A stretch of DNA of 64,000 nt. Source: Patiriisocius sp047731265 (lineage in GTDB: Bacteria; Bacteroidota; Bacteroidia; Flavobacteriales; Flavobacteriaceae). Positions 54,556-62,883 of the stretch are shown here, one piece after another. The stretch covers positions 868,001-932,000 of the forward strand of contig NZ_CP159835.1 of assembly GCF_047731265.1 (NCBI RefSeq), written 5' to 3'. Each line of letters starts with the position of its first letter. The first letter of the stretch is position 1. The notes beneath the pieces are model-generated. The model did no database searches, had not been told where the DNA came from, and was given only the letters and a program-made list of their open reading frames with translations. A program made the translations under genes and the position numbers.

Positions 54556-55629
54556 ATGAAATTTTATAGGTTTTACAGTATTCTTTTCTTCGCTGGGTTA
54601 ATATTATCCTGCACAAACAACGATGATCCATCTGTTCAAGGATATATTGCAACTCCTTTAGAACTGGCTGTACCTGCATTCTTCACAAGTACTATTCTTC
54701 CTCCAATAATACCGGAAAACAATCCCTTGACTGTTGAGGGTGTTGCGCTAGGAAAAAAGTTGTTTTTTGATCCTATTTTGAGCTCCAATAATACGCTGGC
54801 CTGCGCAAATTGTCATAGACCTGAAAACGCATTTACAGATCCTCGCGCTTTAAGTATTGGGGTTACCGGAGAGGAAAGCTTTAGAAATTCCATGCCTTTG
54901 CACAATCTAGCGTTCAATTATAGAGAGAAATTTAATTGGGATGGAAGCGCTACAACATTAGAGCAACAAATGTTTGTACCAGTTACTAATCCTGTTGAAA
55001 TGAATAACACTTGGCCTAATGTTGAAAATGCGCTACAGTCCAGCGCACAATATCCTATTTTATTTGAACAAGCTTTTGGTACTAACACGATAGACTCAAC
55101 GTTGGTTACCAAAGCAATGTCTCAATTTGTACGAACACTAATTTCAGGAAACTCAAAGTTTGATAAATTTATTAATGGCACGGAGACGTTAACTCCTCAG
55201 GAAGAAAATGGCCTTGCTGTTTTTTTAGACGAAGGTCGAGGAGATTGTTTTCATTGCCACGGTTTGCCTGAAAGCCCTTTATGGACAGATAATGCGTTTC
55301 ACAACAATGGACTTGATGAAACTTTTACAGATCTTGGCTTGGGAGGATTTTCAGGAGACCCAAGAGAATTTGGGCTATTTAGATCTCCTACACTTCGAAA
55401 CCTAGCTTTTACAGCGCCCTACATGCACGATGGTAGGTTTGAAACACTAGATGAAGTTATTGATCATTATAGTGAAGGGTTGGTTTTCTCAGAAACAATC
55501 GACCCACTAATGAAAGCCATAGCCGAAGGCGGTGTTCAACTAACCGAAAGTGACAAAGCAGATTTAAAAGCTTTTTTATTAACGCTGTCTGACCCTAGTT
55601 TTACGAATGACCCAAATTTTCGACAATAA
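54556..55629 (+). CDS. Diheme cytochrome c peroxidase family lipoprotein (CcpA/MbnH/MauG superfamily)
   Basis: A 357-aa lipoprotein with lipobox LILSC, lipid Cys19 and acidic CTNNDDP. Two c-type heme sites are seen: CANCH (83-87) and CFHCH (231-235). Superfamily motifs include LGKKLFFDPILSS, DPRALSIGV, NWDGSATTLEQQ, FRSPTLRNLAFTAPYMHDGRF with Met290-His291, and LKAFLLTLSDP. Members either reduce hydrogen peroxide or, as in MauG and MbnH, oxidise a partner protein at Trp. The adjacent MbnP gene makes a protein-modifying role plausible, but sequence inspection alone cannot separate MbnH-type from CcpA-type. It ends the four-gene operon. Confidence 0.9.
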   Translation: MKFYRFYSILFFAGLILSCTNNDDPSVQGYIATPLELAVPAFFTSTILPPIIPENNPLTVEGVALGKKLFFDPILSSNNTLACANCHRPENAFTDPRALSIGVTGEESFRNSMPLHNLAFNYREKFNWDGSATTLEQQMFVPVTNPVEMNNTWPNVENALQSSAQYPILFEQAFGTNTIDSTLVTKAMSQFVRTLISGNSKFDKFINGTETLTPQEENGLAVFLDEGRGDCFHCHGLPESPLWTDNAFHNNGLDETFTDLGLGGFSGDPREFGLFRSPTLRNLAFTAPYMHDGRFETLDEVIDHYSEGLVFSETIDPLMKAIAEGGVQLTESDKADLKAFLLTLSDPSFTNDPNFRQ

Positions 55630-55737
55630 TGTTTGTCTATACTCACGTTTAAAATAGTATTACTTTTCATTAGAAAGTATTATCATTTCCATAAGAAAAT
55701 CCTATTACTACATCTTATTTAATTATGCCTGCGCCCA

Positions 55738-55767
55738 TTGTAAAATGGCCTATTTAAGCTATATTTG
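55738..55767 (+). promoter_or_regulatory. suf operon promoter
   Basis: TTG (55738-55740), a 19-base spacer and TATATTTG (55760-55767) are an excellent match to TTG-N(17-23)-TAnnTTTG. Transcription would begin near 55774, leaving a leader of about 20 bases. Confidence 0.7.
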
Positions 55768-55776
55768 TACTCTAAT

Positions 55777-55791
55777 TTAGAATAATTCTAA
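55777..55791. promoter_or_regulatory. Palindrome at the suf transcription/translation start
   Basis: TTAGAAT-A-ATTCTAA: exact 7-bp arms, three bases before the first ATG of the suf operon and just after the predicted transcription start. A repressor site (for example an iron or Fe-S sensing regulator) is an inference from position. Confidence 0.45.
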
Positions 55792-55794
55792 TTT

Positions 55795-56124
55795 ATGATA
55801 AAAGTAAGTGATTCAGCAAAACTAAAAATCTCCCAGTTAATGGGTGAGGATGGTTTTACTATAGAAAACCACTATGTAAGAGTGGGTGTGAAAAGTGGCG
55901 GTTGCTCAGGGCTATCTTATGAACTCAATTTTGATCAAGAAATGGGTGAAAACGATAAGCTTTTTACTGAAAATGAGGTAAAAATTGCTATAGATAAAAA
56001 AAGCTTTTTATATCTAGTAGGTACCACTCTGGAATATAGTGGCGGCCTTAATGGTAAAGGATTTGTTTTTAACAATCCAAACGCTAATAGAACCTGCGGT
56101 TGTGGCGAATCATTTTCGCTTTAA
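55795..56124 (+). CDS. sufA: Iron-sulfur cluster carrier, A-type (SufA/IscA-like)
   Basis: A 109-aa HesB/IscA-family A-type carrier with the three conserved cysteines: Cys37 in SGGCSGLSY and Cys101/Cys103 in RTCGCGESFSL. It accepts or delivers Fe-S clusters between the SufBCD scaffold and target proteins. It is the first gene of the suf operon, behind a strong promoter and a palindrome; sufB follows after 42 bases. Confidence 0.93.
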   Translation: MIKVSDSAKLKISQLMGEDGFTIENHYVRVGVKSGGCSGLSYELNFDQEMGENDKLFTENEVKIAIDKKSFLYLVGTTLEYSGGLNGKGFVFNNPNANRTCGCGESFSL

Positions 56125-56166
56125 ACTTTAAATTCCGAATTCAACATTTGAATTCAAAATTGATAT

Positions 56167-57615
56167 ATGAGTAAATATACAGAAGACGATTTAAAAAAAG
56201 AATTAGAGACCAAGGAATATGAATATGGTTTCTATACAGATATAGAATCTGAAACATTTCCTATAGGTTTAAACCAGGAGATCGTTCGTGCAATATCTAA
56301 GAAAAAAGACGAACCAGAATGGATGACCCAATGGAGACTAGACGCTTTTAAAGTCTGGGAAGATATGGAAGAACCAGACTGGGCTAATGTAAATTATAAA
56401 AAACCAGATTTTCAAGCCATTGCTTATTATTCTGCACCCGTAGCGGTAGATCCTAATAAAACACTTGACGATGTAGATCCAGATCTACTAGCGATGTATA
56501 AAAAATTAGGGATCTCTTTAGATGAACAGAAAAAGATGAATAATGTAGCAATGGACATTGTAGTTGATTCTGTTTCTGTAGCAACAACATTTAAAAAGTC
56601 ACTTGCTGAAAAAGGGATTCTTTTTATGAGTATTTCAGAAGCTATAAAAGAGCATCCAGAACTCGTGAGAAAAAACTTAGGCACAATTGTTCCAACAAAA
56701 GATAATTTTTATGCGGCCCTAAATAGTGCTGTATTTAGTGATGGATCTTTTTGTTATATCCCAAAAGGCGTACGCTGCCCAATGGAATTATCAACTTATT
56801 TTAGAATCAACCAAGGAGGAACTGGTCAATTCGAAAGAACACTTCTTATTGCAGACGAAGATAGTTACGTAAGTTACTTAGAGGGCTGCACGGCTCCTAG
56901 TCGTGACGAGAATCAATTACACGCGGCTGTTGTAGAGCTTATTGCTCTTGATGGCGCTGAAATTAAATACTCAACGGTTCAAAACTGGTATCCAGGAAAT
57001 GCAGAGGGAAAAGGAGGCGTTTACAATTTTGTTACAAAGCGTGGTCTTTGTGAGAAAAATGCAAAAATCTCTTGGACGCAAGTAGAAACAGGAAGTGCCG
57101 TAACTTGGAAATATCCTAGTTGTATTCTTAAGGGGGATAATTCTATAGGAGAATTTTACTCTATTGCAGTAACAAACAACTACCAGCAGGCAGATACTGG
57201 AACAAAAATGATACACCTAGGAAAAAATACTAGGAGCACCATTATCTCAAAAGGAATCTCTGCTGGGAAATCTCAAAATTCTTACAGAGGTCTTGTAAAA
57301 ATAAGTGCCAATGCAGATAATGCGCGTAACTTCTCACAATGCGACAGTTTATTGATGGGGAATGCATGTGGAGCTCACACCTTCCCATATATTGAAGTAA
57401 AAAACAAAACAGCGCAAATAGAACACGAAGCCACAACTAGTAAAATTGGGGAAGACCAAATTTTTTACTGCAACCAACGTGGCATTGATACAGAAAAGGC
57501 AATTGCATTAATCGTAAATGGTTTTAGCAAAGAAGTACTCAATAAATTACCGATGGAATTTGCTGTAGAAGCTCAAAAATTATTAGAAATAAGCTTAGAA
57601 GGTTCCGTAGGATAA
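56167..57615 (+). CDS. sufB: Fe-S cluster assembly scaffold SufB
   Basis: A 482-aa SufB, the core scaffold of the SufBC2D complex where clusters form in the cytoplasm. Typical blocks are YCNQRGIDTEKAIALIVNGF, CTAPSRDENQLHAAVVEL, NWYPGNAEGKGGVYNFVTKR, SWTQVETGSAVTWKYPSC and CDSLLMGNACGAHTFPYIEV, including the Cys residues that carry persulfide and clusters. It is full length. A lipoprotein gene follows 28 bases later, an unusual insertion before sufC. Confidence 0.97.
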   Translation: MSKYTEDDLKKELETKEYEYGFYTDIESETFPIGLNQEIVRAISKKKDEPEWMTQWRLDAFKVWEDMEEPDWANVNYKKPDFQAIAYYSAPVAVDPNKTLDDVDPDLLAMYKKLGISLDEQKKMNNVAMDIVVDSVSVATTFKKSLAEKGILFMSISEAIKEHPELVRKNLGTIVPTKDNFYAALNSAVFSDGSFCYIPKGVRCPMELSTYFRINQGGTGQFERTLLIADEDSYVSYLEGCTAPSRDENQLHAAVVELIALDGAEIKYSTVQNWYPGNAEGKGGVYNFVTKRGLCEKNAKISWTQVETGSAVTWKYPSCILKGDNSIGEFYSIAVTNNYQQADTGTKMIHLGKNTRSTIISKGISAGKSQNSYRGLVKISANADNARNFSQCDSLLMGNACGAHTFPYIEVKNKTAQIEHEATTSKIGEDQIFYCNQRGIDTEKAIALIVNGFSKEVLNKLPMEFAVEAQKLLEISLEGSVG

Positions 57616-57643
57616 AACAATCAATAACTAAATATATTGCAAC

Positions 57644-58063
57644 ATGAAAAAAATAGTATTCTCAGTGCTATCGATTTTAGTCCTAGTTGGATGTAAAAAC
57701 GAGACTTCAAAAACTGAAAATGACTCTGTAGACACGAAAATAGCTGCAAGTGATTCTGGTATAGTAGTAGTTTACAGAGGGGAATTTATTTACACAGATG
57801 AAGCAGCCGTTTTAATGGGTAAAGACTTTATTTATGGTGTTACCATTAATGACAAGGCAAAAGAGCTAGGAGAAAAAGTTGCTCCAATAAAAACAGAAGA
57901 AAATGATATGGTACCAGTAGTTGTATCTGGAACCTTAATTGATAAACCTGCGGGAAAAGAAACCTGGGATAAATTTATAACTATTACTAACATCATTGAA
58001 GTAAGCAAAACACCTTCAAAAGCTGATATTAAAATAGAGGATAAAAAAGTAGAGAAAAAATAA
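57644..58063 (+). CDS. Lipoprotein embedded in the suf operon, unknown function
   Basis: A 139-aa lipoprotein with lipobox LVGC (lipid Cys17) and a small mature domain (about 40-125) with VVVYRGEFIYTDEAAVLMGKD and VPVVVSGTLIDKP, ending in a Lys/Glu-rich tail (KIEDKKVEKK). The sufC ATG starts one base after its stop, so it is a true operon member. An exported lipoprotein has no known place in cytoplasmic Fe-S assembly; it may sense or protect envelope metal status, but that is speculation. Confidence 0.8.
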   Translation: MKKIVFSVLSILVLVGCKNETSKTENDSVDTKIAASDSGIVVVYRGEFIYTDEAAVLMGKDFIYGVTINDKAKELGEKVAPIKTEENDMVPVVVSGTLIDKPAGKETWDKFITITNIIEVSKTPSKADIKIEDKKVEKK

Positions 58064-58064
58064 T

Positions 58065-58817
58065 ATGCTACACATAAAAAACATACACGCGAGTGTCGAA
58101 GGCAAAGAAATCTTAAAAGGTATTACACTAAATATTAAGCCTGGTGAAGTACACGCTATAATGGGACCAAATGGTTCGGGGAAAAGTACCCTAGCTTCCA
58201 TTATTGCAGGTAAAGAAGAATTTGAAGTTACTAAAGGTACTATTACCTTAAATGGGAATGATATTTCTGAAATGGATCCAGAAGAGAGAGCCCACCAAGG
58301 CATCTTTCTCTCGTTTCAATACCCAATAGAAATCCCAGGGGTTTCAGTTACAAATTTTATCAAAACTGCCATTAACGAAAATCGGAAAGCAAAAGGACTT
58401 AAAGACATGCCTGCCAGTGAAATGTTAAAAATGATTCGCGAAAAAGCAGACTTATTAGAGATTGACCGAAAATTTTTATCGCGTTCTTTAAACCAAGGGT
58501 TCTCCGGCGGTGAAAAAAAACGAAATGAGATTTTTCAAATGGCAATGTTAGAGCCTAAATTAGCAATCCTTGATGAAACAGATTCTGGATTAGATATTGA
58601 TGCGCTGAAAATTGTTGCAAATGGTGTAAACAAGTTAAAGAGCAAAGACAATGCTGTGGTTGTTATCACACACTACCAACGCTTATTAGACCACATTATA
58701 CCAGATTTTGTACACGTATTAATGAATGGTAAAATTGTAAAATCTGGAACAAAAGAATTAGCATACGAGCTGGAAGAAAAGGGATACGACTGGATCAAAG
58801 AAGAAATGGTTCAATAA
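58065..58817 (+). CDS. sufC: Fe-S cluster assembly ATPase SufC
   Basis: A 250-aa ABC-type ATPase without membrane domain. Walker A GPNGSGKST, signature FSGGEKKRNEI, Walker B LAILDETDSGLD and switch His in VVVITHYQRL are intact. SufC dimerises within SufBC2D and drives scaffold conformational change. It follows the lipoprotein gene by one base; sufD begins about 120 bases later. Confidence 0.97.
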   Translation: MLHIKNIHASVEGKEILKGITLNIKPGEVHAIMGPNGSGKSTLASIIAGKEEFEVTKGTITLNGNDISEMDPEERAHQGIFLSFQYPIEIPGVSVTNFIKTAINENRKAKGLKDMPASEMLKMIREKADLLEIDRKFLSRSLNQGFSGGEKKRNEIFQMAMLEPKLAILDETDSGLDIDALKIVANGVNKLKSKDNAVVVITHYQRLLDHIIPDFVHVLMNGKIVKSGTKELAYELEEKGYDWIKEEMVQ

Positions 58818-58939
58818 CGACTCTCTTTTAAACTCCTCTGACGACAGAGGCACGAGAAAGAAGAAGATATATTTAATGGGTAATTATTCCCATTATAAGT
58901 TTAATCTTGAAAATATTTTCGTTTTTACGGAAAATAAAT

Positions 58940-60253
58940 ATGAATTTAAAAGAAAAATTACAATCATCATTCCTAGCTTTTGAAGATCATCAAGGAGCAG
59001 ATTCTCCATTGCACGATCTTCGACAAGAGGCAATGAAATCCTTCGAAGATCAAGGATTTCCTTCTAAAAAAGAAGAAGCTTGGAAGTATACCTCCCTTAA
59101 ACCAATCCTTAAGGAAGCATACAGCATTTTTCCTAGTCGCGAAAATGCAATAGAGTTTAAAGATGTGAAAAAATACTTTCTGCACGATATAGACACCTAT
59201 AAAATTGTTTTTATAGATGGAGTATACAGTTCTTTTTTATCTGAAACCACACACGATACCATAGATGTTTGCTTAATGTCATCTGCACTTAACAAACCCA
59301 AATACCGCAGTATTATTGAAGCATATTATAACAAGGCTGCAAATAAATCTAGTCTAACTTCTTTAAACACCGCCTTTGCAAAAGAAGGTGCTTACATCAA
59401 AATCACCAAAAATAAAGAAGCGGATAAGCCTATTGAGGTTATCTATTTTTCAACTGGAAATGAAGCTGCTACATTATTACAGCCTCGAAATCTTATTGTA
59501 GTTGAAGAAAATGCTCACGTGCAAATTATTGAGCGTCACCAATCGCTAACTGATAACCCTGTACTTACGAATAGTGTGACTGAAATTTTTGCCGAAAAAA
59601 GAGCGTACATAGACTACTATAAAATTCAGAATGATAGGATAACTTCGTCGTTAATCGACAATACATACATTTCACAAGAACGTGAAAGTATTTGTAGCAT
59701 TCACACATTTTCTTTTGGCGGAAAAATTGTTCGTAACAACCTTAAGTTTGTACAAAGAGGAGAATATTGCGATTCAATTTTAAACGGAATCACCATAATA
59801 AAGGGGAAACAACACGTTGACCACAATACACTTGTACATCACATCGCTGAAAATTGCGAGAGCCATCAGGACTACAAAGGTATTTTCGACGATAGTTCCA
59901 CCGGAGTATTTAATGGTAAAGTATATGTTGAAAAGGAAGCTCAAAAGTTAGACGCCTTTCAAAAAAACAACAACATACTAATGAGTAATAAAGCGACCAT
60001 CAATGCAAAACCCCAATTAGAAATTTTTGCAGATGATGTAAAATGTTCTCATGGTTGTACTATTGGTCAACTTGATGAAGAAGCCTTATTTTACCTTAGG
60101 TCTAGAGGAATCGGAGAAAAGGAAGCGCGTGCATTGTTAATGTATGCCTTTGCAAATACCGTTTTAGAAAGCGTGAAAATTCCTGAATTAAAAGAACGTA
60201 TCAATAAATTAATTGCCACTAAAATTGGAGTGAATTTAGGATTTAACGTATAA
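58940..60253 (+). CDS. sufD: Fe-S cluster assembly protein SufD
   Basis: A 437-aa SufD, the SufB-like partner in SufBC2D. GVFNGKVYVEKEAQKLDAFQ, NAKPQLEIFADDVKCSHGCT and YLRSRGIGEKEARALLMYAF are conserved blocks, including the His-Gly-Cys segment at the SufB interface. I start at the ATG at 58940 (MNLKEKLQSS); an upstream TTG at 58907 would add 11 residues of unlikely sequence. A hairpin follows the stop before sufS. Confidence 0.95.
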   Translation: MNLKEKLQSSFLAFEDHQGADSPLHDLRQEAMKSFEDQGFPSKKEEAWKYTSLKPILKEAYSIFPSRENAIEFKDVKKYFLHDIDTYKIVFIDGVYSSFLSETTHDTIDVCLMSSALNKPKYRSIIEAYYNKAANKSSLTSLNTAFAKEGAYIKITKNKEADKPIEVIYFSTGNEAATLLQPRNLIVVEENAHVQIIERHQSLTDNPVLTNSVTEIFAEKRAYIDYYKIQNDRITSSLIDNTYISQERESICSIHTFSFGGKIVRNNLKFVQRGEYCDSILNGITIIKGKQHVDHNTLVHHIAENCESHQDYKGIFDDSSTGVFNGKVYVEKEAQKLDAFQKNNNILMSNKATINAKPQLEIFADDVKCSHGCTIGQLDEEALFYLRSRGIGEKEARALLMYAFANTVLESVKIPELKERINKLIATKIGVNLGFNV

Positions 60254-60258
60254 TAAAC

Positions 60259-60281
60259 GCCTCGGCGCAAGCCCACGAGGC
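60259..60281. repeat. Hairpin repeat between sufD and sufS
   Basis: GCCTCG (60259-60264) and CGAGGC (60276-60281) enclose an 11-base loop (GCGCAAGCCCA). It lies six bases past the sufD stop, has no T-run, and resembles a dispersed flavobacterial element I recall (CCTCG-GCAAGCC-CGAGG). It may stabilise the upstream message or tune sufS expression. Confidence 0.5.
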
Positions 60282-60305
60282 ATTAAAACCTTCTTAATTA
60301 TACAA

Positions 60306-61520
60306 ATGTTTGATGTAAACGAAATAAGAAAAGACTTCCCTATTCTTTCTCGTAAAGTAAATGGGCAACCACTCGTATATCTTGATAACGCAGCCACGAC
60401 ACAAAAACCGCAGCAAGTTATTGATTGTATCGTAGATTATTACAGCAATTATAATGCAAATATACATCGTGGAGTGCATTCACTTTCGCAAGAAGCGACA
60501 GATGCGTATGAAGGTGCACGCAAGAAAATACAAACACACTTTAATATTGCCAATGCACATGAAGTGATTTTTACTGCTGGTGCTACTGAAAGTATTAACC
60601 TTGTTGCAAATGGATTTACTGAAATATTAAAAAAAGGTGATGAACTCATCGTTTCAGGATTAGAACATCACAGCAATATTGTTCCTTGGCAAATGCTTTG
60701 TGAACGAACAGGGGCTATTTTAAAAGTGCTCCCAATTCACGAAGATGGAAGCCTAAAAATGGACGTTTTTAAAACACTGCTTTCTGAAAAAACGAAACTT
60801 GTTTTTGTGAACCATATCTCAAATGCACTCGGTACAATTAATCCAATTAAAGAAATTATTGAATTAACCCATCAAAACGGGGGCGCCGTTTTAATTGATG
60901 GAGCACAAGCGTGTTCTCATGTAAGACCAGATTTGGCGGCATTAGATTGTGATTTTTACGTTACGTCTGCCCATAAAATGTGTGGCCCAACAGGCGTAGG
61001 AATGCTCTATGGAAAAGAAAAATGGCTAGAAAAATTACCTCCTTATCAAGGTGGTGGAGAAATGATTGCTGAAGTAACTTTTGAGAAAACTACCTATGCC
61101 GGATTACCTCATAAATTCGAAGCAGGAACGCCTAATATTTCTGGCGGTATTGCATTTGGCGCTGCCATAGATTATTTAAATGACATTGGTTTTGAAGCAA
61201 TCGCAGAACATGAGAACGAGTTGTTGAACTATGCTACACAACAATTACTATCGATAAAAGGATTGAAAATATATGGAACAAGTGCTGAGAAAACCTCAGT
61301 GATATCCTTTAATATTGAAGGAATCCATCCATACGACATAGGGACCATTGTTGACAAATTAGGAATTGCTGTAAGAACAGGGCATCACTGCGCACAACCC
61401 ATCATGAATTTCTATAAAATTCCAGGCACCGTTCGAGCGTCTTTTGCTTTTTATAATACTAAAAAAGAAATCGATATCTTAGTAGCTGCTGTAAAAAAAG
61501 CCCATATGATGTTATCTTAA
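60306..61520 (+). CDS. sufS: Cysteine desulfurase SufS
   Basis: A 404-aa PLP enzyme of the group II cysteine desulfurases, taking sulfur from cysteine for Fe-S clusters. The Schiff-base lysine is Lys224 (VTSAHKMCGPTG) and the persulfide cysteine is Cys362 (RTGHHCAQPIM). DNAATTQKPQQVI and HHSNIVPWQ are further family motifs. SufE encoded downstream is its sulfur acceptor. Confidence 0.96.
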   Translation: MFDVNEIRKDFPILSRKVNGQPLVYLDNAATTQKPQQVIDCIVDYYSNYNANIHRGVHSLSQEATDAYEGARKKIQTHFNIANAHEVIFTAGATESINLVANGFTEILKKGDELIVSGLEHHSNIVPWQMLCERTGAILKVLPIHEDGSLKMDVFKTLLSEKTKLVFVNHISNALGTINPIKEIIELTHQNGGAVLIDGAQACSHVRPDLAALDCDFYVTSAHKMCGPTGVGMLYGKEKWLEKLPPYQGGGEMIAEVTFEKTTYAGLPHKFEAGTPNISGGIAFGAAIDYLNDIGFEAIAEHENELLNYATQQLLSIKGLKIYGTSAEKTSVISFNIEGIHPYDIGTIVDKLGIAVRTGHHCAQPIMNFYKIPGTVRASFAFYNTKKEIDILVAAVKKAHMMLS

Positions 61521-61531
61521 ACATTTGCAAA

Positions 61532-61969
61532 ATGAAAAAAATAGGCGTTTTATTTAGTTTATTACTCGTTACCATTCTAATAACAAGTTGCAACGAAACA
61601 AAAAAAGTAATAGATACGGCAGGAACCGCTCAACTTTCTGGCAGCTATACGATTACTGGTGTTTACGGCGCTACTGTTAATTCTAAGTCTTCCCTTACGC
61701 TGCAATTTACCGCCATTAACAAAACCATCAGTGGAGCGTCAGGTTGTAATCAATTTTCAGGAAACTATTCGATTGATTTATTTGCCATAAACATAGGTCA
61801 ACTTATGGCTACTGAGATGTATTGTGACGAGCCAGTTATGGAAACCGAAAGAGCCTATTTAAAAGCTATAAGCAATACAGGATCATATAGTATTGTGGAA
61901 GAAGTGTTAACATTTTACTCGAAAACAGATCGCAGCCAATTACTAACGGCCAAAAAAAATAAAAATTGA
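61532..61969 (+). CDS. META-domain (HslJ-like) lipoprotein
   Basis: A 145-aa lipoprotein with lipobox LITSC (lipid Cys20), then a META domain (about 35-140): SGSYTITGVYG, LTLQFTAINKTISGASGCNQFSGNY and MATEMYCDEPVMETERAYLKAI, whose GCNxFSGxY and MxCxxPxMxxExxYLKAL signatures define HslJ-like proteins. HslJ is linked to novobiocin resistance in E. coli; the molecular role is unknown. It starts 11 bases after sufS and its stop overlaps the region just before sufE, so it is an operon member. Confidence 0.9.
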   Translation: MKKIGVLFSLLLVTILITSCNETKKVIDTAGTAQLSGSYTITGVYGATVNSKSSLTLQFTAINKTISGASGCNQFSGNYSIDLFAINIGQLMATEMYCDEPVMETERAYLKAISNTGSYSIVEEVLTFYSKTDRSQLLTAKKNKN

Positions 61970-61980
61970 AAATAGAAACA

Positions 61981-62424
61981 ATGTCTATTCAAGATATTCA
62001 ACAAGATATAATCGGTGAGTTCGCCATGTTTGATGACTGGATGCAACGCTACGAATATATGATCGATCTTGGAAAATCGCTTCCGTTAATAACACCTTCA
62101 GAGAAAAGTGATGACAAACTTATCAAAGGATGCCAAAGTAAAGTGTGGTTGGATGCAGCTTTAGTAGATGATAAAATTGAATTTACAGCAGATAGTGATG
62201 CGATAATTACAAAAGGAATAATTGCCATACTAATAAGAAGTTTCAACAACCAAACACCAGCTGCCATCCTTGAAGCTGACACAAAATTTATTGACGAAAT
62301 AGGCCTCAAAGAGCACCTATCTCCAACAAGGGCCAATGGTCTTGTTTCTATGTTAAAGCAGCTTAAATTATATGCTGTTGCTTTTCAATCTAAATTAAAT
62401 AATTCAAACTCTCCAAACACATGA
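61981..62424 (+). CDS. sufE: Sulfur acceptor SufE
   Basis: A 147-aa SufE. Cys51 in LIKGCQSKVWLDA is the residue that takes persulfide sulfur from SufS. I start at ATG 61981 (MSIQDIQQDI); a TTG at 61966 overlapping the META gene stop is less likely. FDDWMQRYEYMIDLGKSLP is the typical N-terminal signature. Its TGA overlaps the sufT ATG (ATGA). Confidence 0.95.
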   Translation: MSIQDIQQDIIGEFAMFDDWMQRYEYMIDLGKSLPLITPSEKSDDKLIKGCQSKVWLDAALVDDKIEFTADSDAIITKGIIAILIRSFNNQTPAAILEADTKFIDEIGLKEHLSPTRANGLVSMLKQLKLYAVAFQSKLNNSNSPNT

Positions 62425-62747
62425 GCACTGAAACTATAAACACAGAAGATTTAGGAGAAAAAATCGTAAAAGTATTAAAGACGATTTTCGACCCTGAAAT
62501 CCCTGTAGACATCTACGAACTAGGTTTAATTTACGATGTATTTGTAAATGAAGACAACGAGGTTAAAATATTAATGACCTTAACTACACCCAATTGCCCC
62601 GTTGCCGAAACATTACCTCTTGAAGTAGAAGACAAAGTAAAGTCTTTGAAAATGGTAAAAGATGCTGAAGTAGAAATAACTTTTGATCCACCGTGGACAC
62701 AGGACTTAATGAGTGATGAGGCCAAGTTGGAATTAGGAATGCTGTAA
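62421..62747 (+). CDS. sufT: SufT/MIP18-family Fe-S assembly protein (DUF59)
   Basis: A 108-aa DUF59/MIP18-family protein with DPEIPVDIYELGLIYDV and TTPNCPVAETLP, the Cys of which is conserved and implicated in Fe-S maturation. Homologues support SUF-dependent maturation in other bacteria. It overlaps sufE by ATGA and ends the tightly packed operon. Downstream, 62748-62883 holds only a weak AT-rich hairpin (AACCA...TGGTT) that may terminate transcription. Confidence 0.92.
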   Translation: MSTETINTEDLGEKIVKVLKTIFDPEIPVDIYELGLIYDVFVNEDNEVKILMTLTTPNCPVAETLPLEVEDKVKSLKMVKDAEVEITFDPPWTQDLMSDEAKLELGML

Positions 62748-62883
62748 CCGGTTAAAACTGTAAATACAACCTGCTTATTTGTAAATCAGTCCACCACCTT
62801 TGTTTTAAGGATTTTATTAAAACCAATCATAATGACCCTAGTGGTTATTTAGATTTTTTTATACACTAAAATATTCACAAGAG

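Noticed and set aside
50830..55629. Complete methanobactin biosynthesis locus
   Set aside because: No precursor peptide with a Cys-containing core, no MbnB/MbnC-like gene and no MATE or TonB-dependent transporter is present; only MbnP and an MbnH-like enzyme are seen.
58907..58939. TTG-initiated extension of SufD
   Set aside because: The ATG at 58940 gives the usual N-terminus; the added 11 residues are not SufD-like.
12944..62845. Shared 11-base word TGACCCTAGTG near 12944 and 62832
   Set aside because: Pairs of 11-base matches are expected by chance in 64 kb and flanks do not align.
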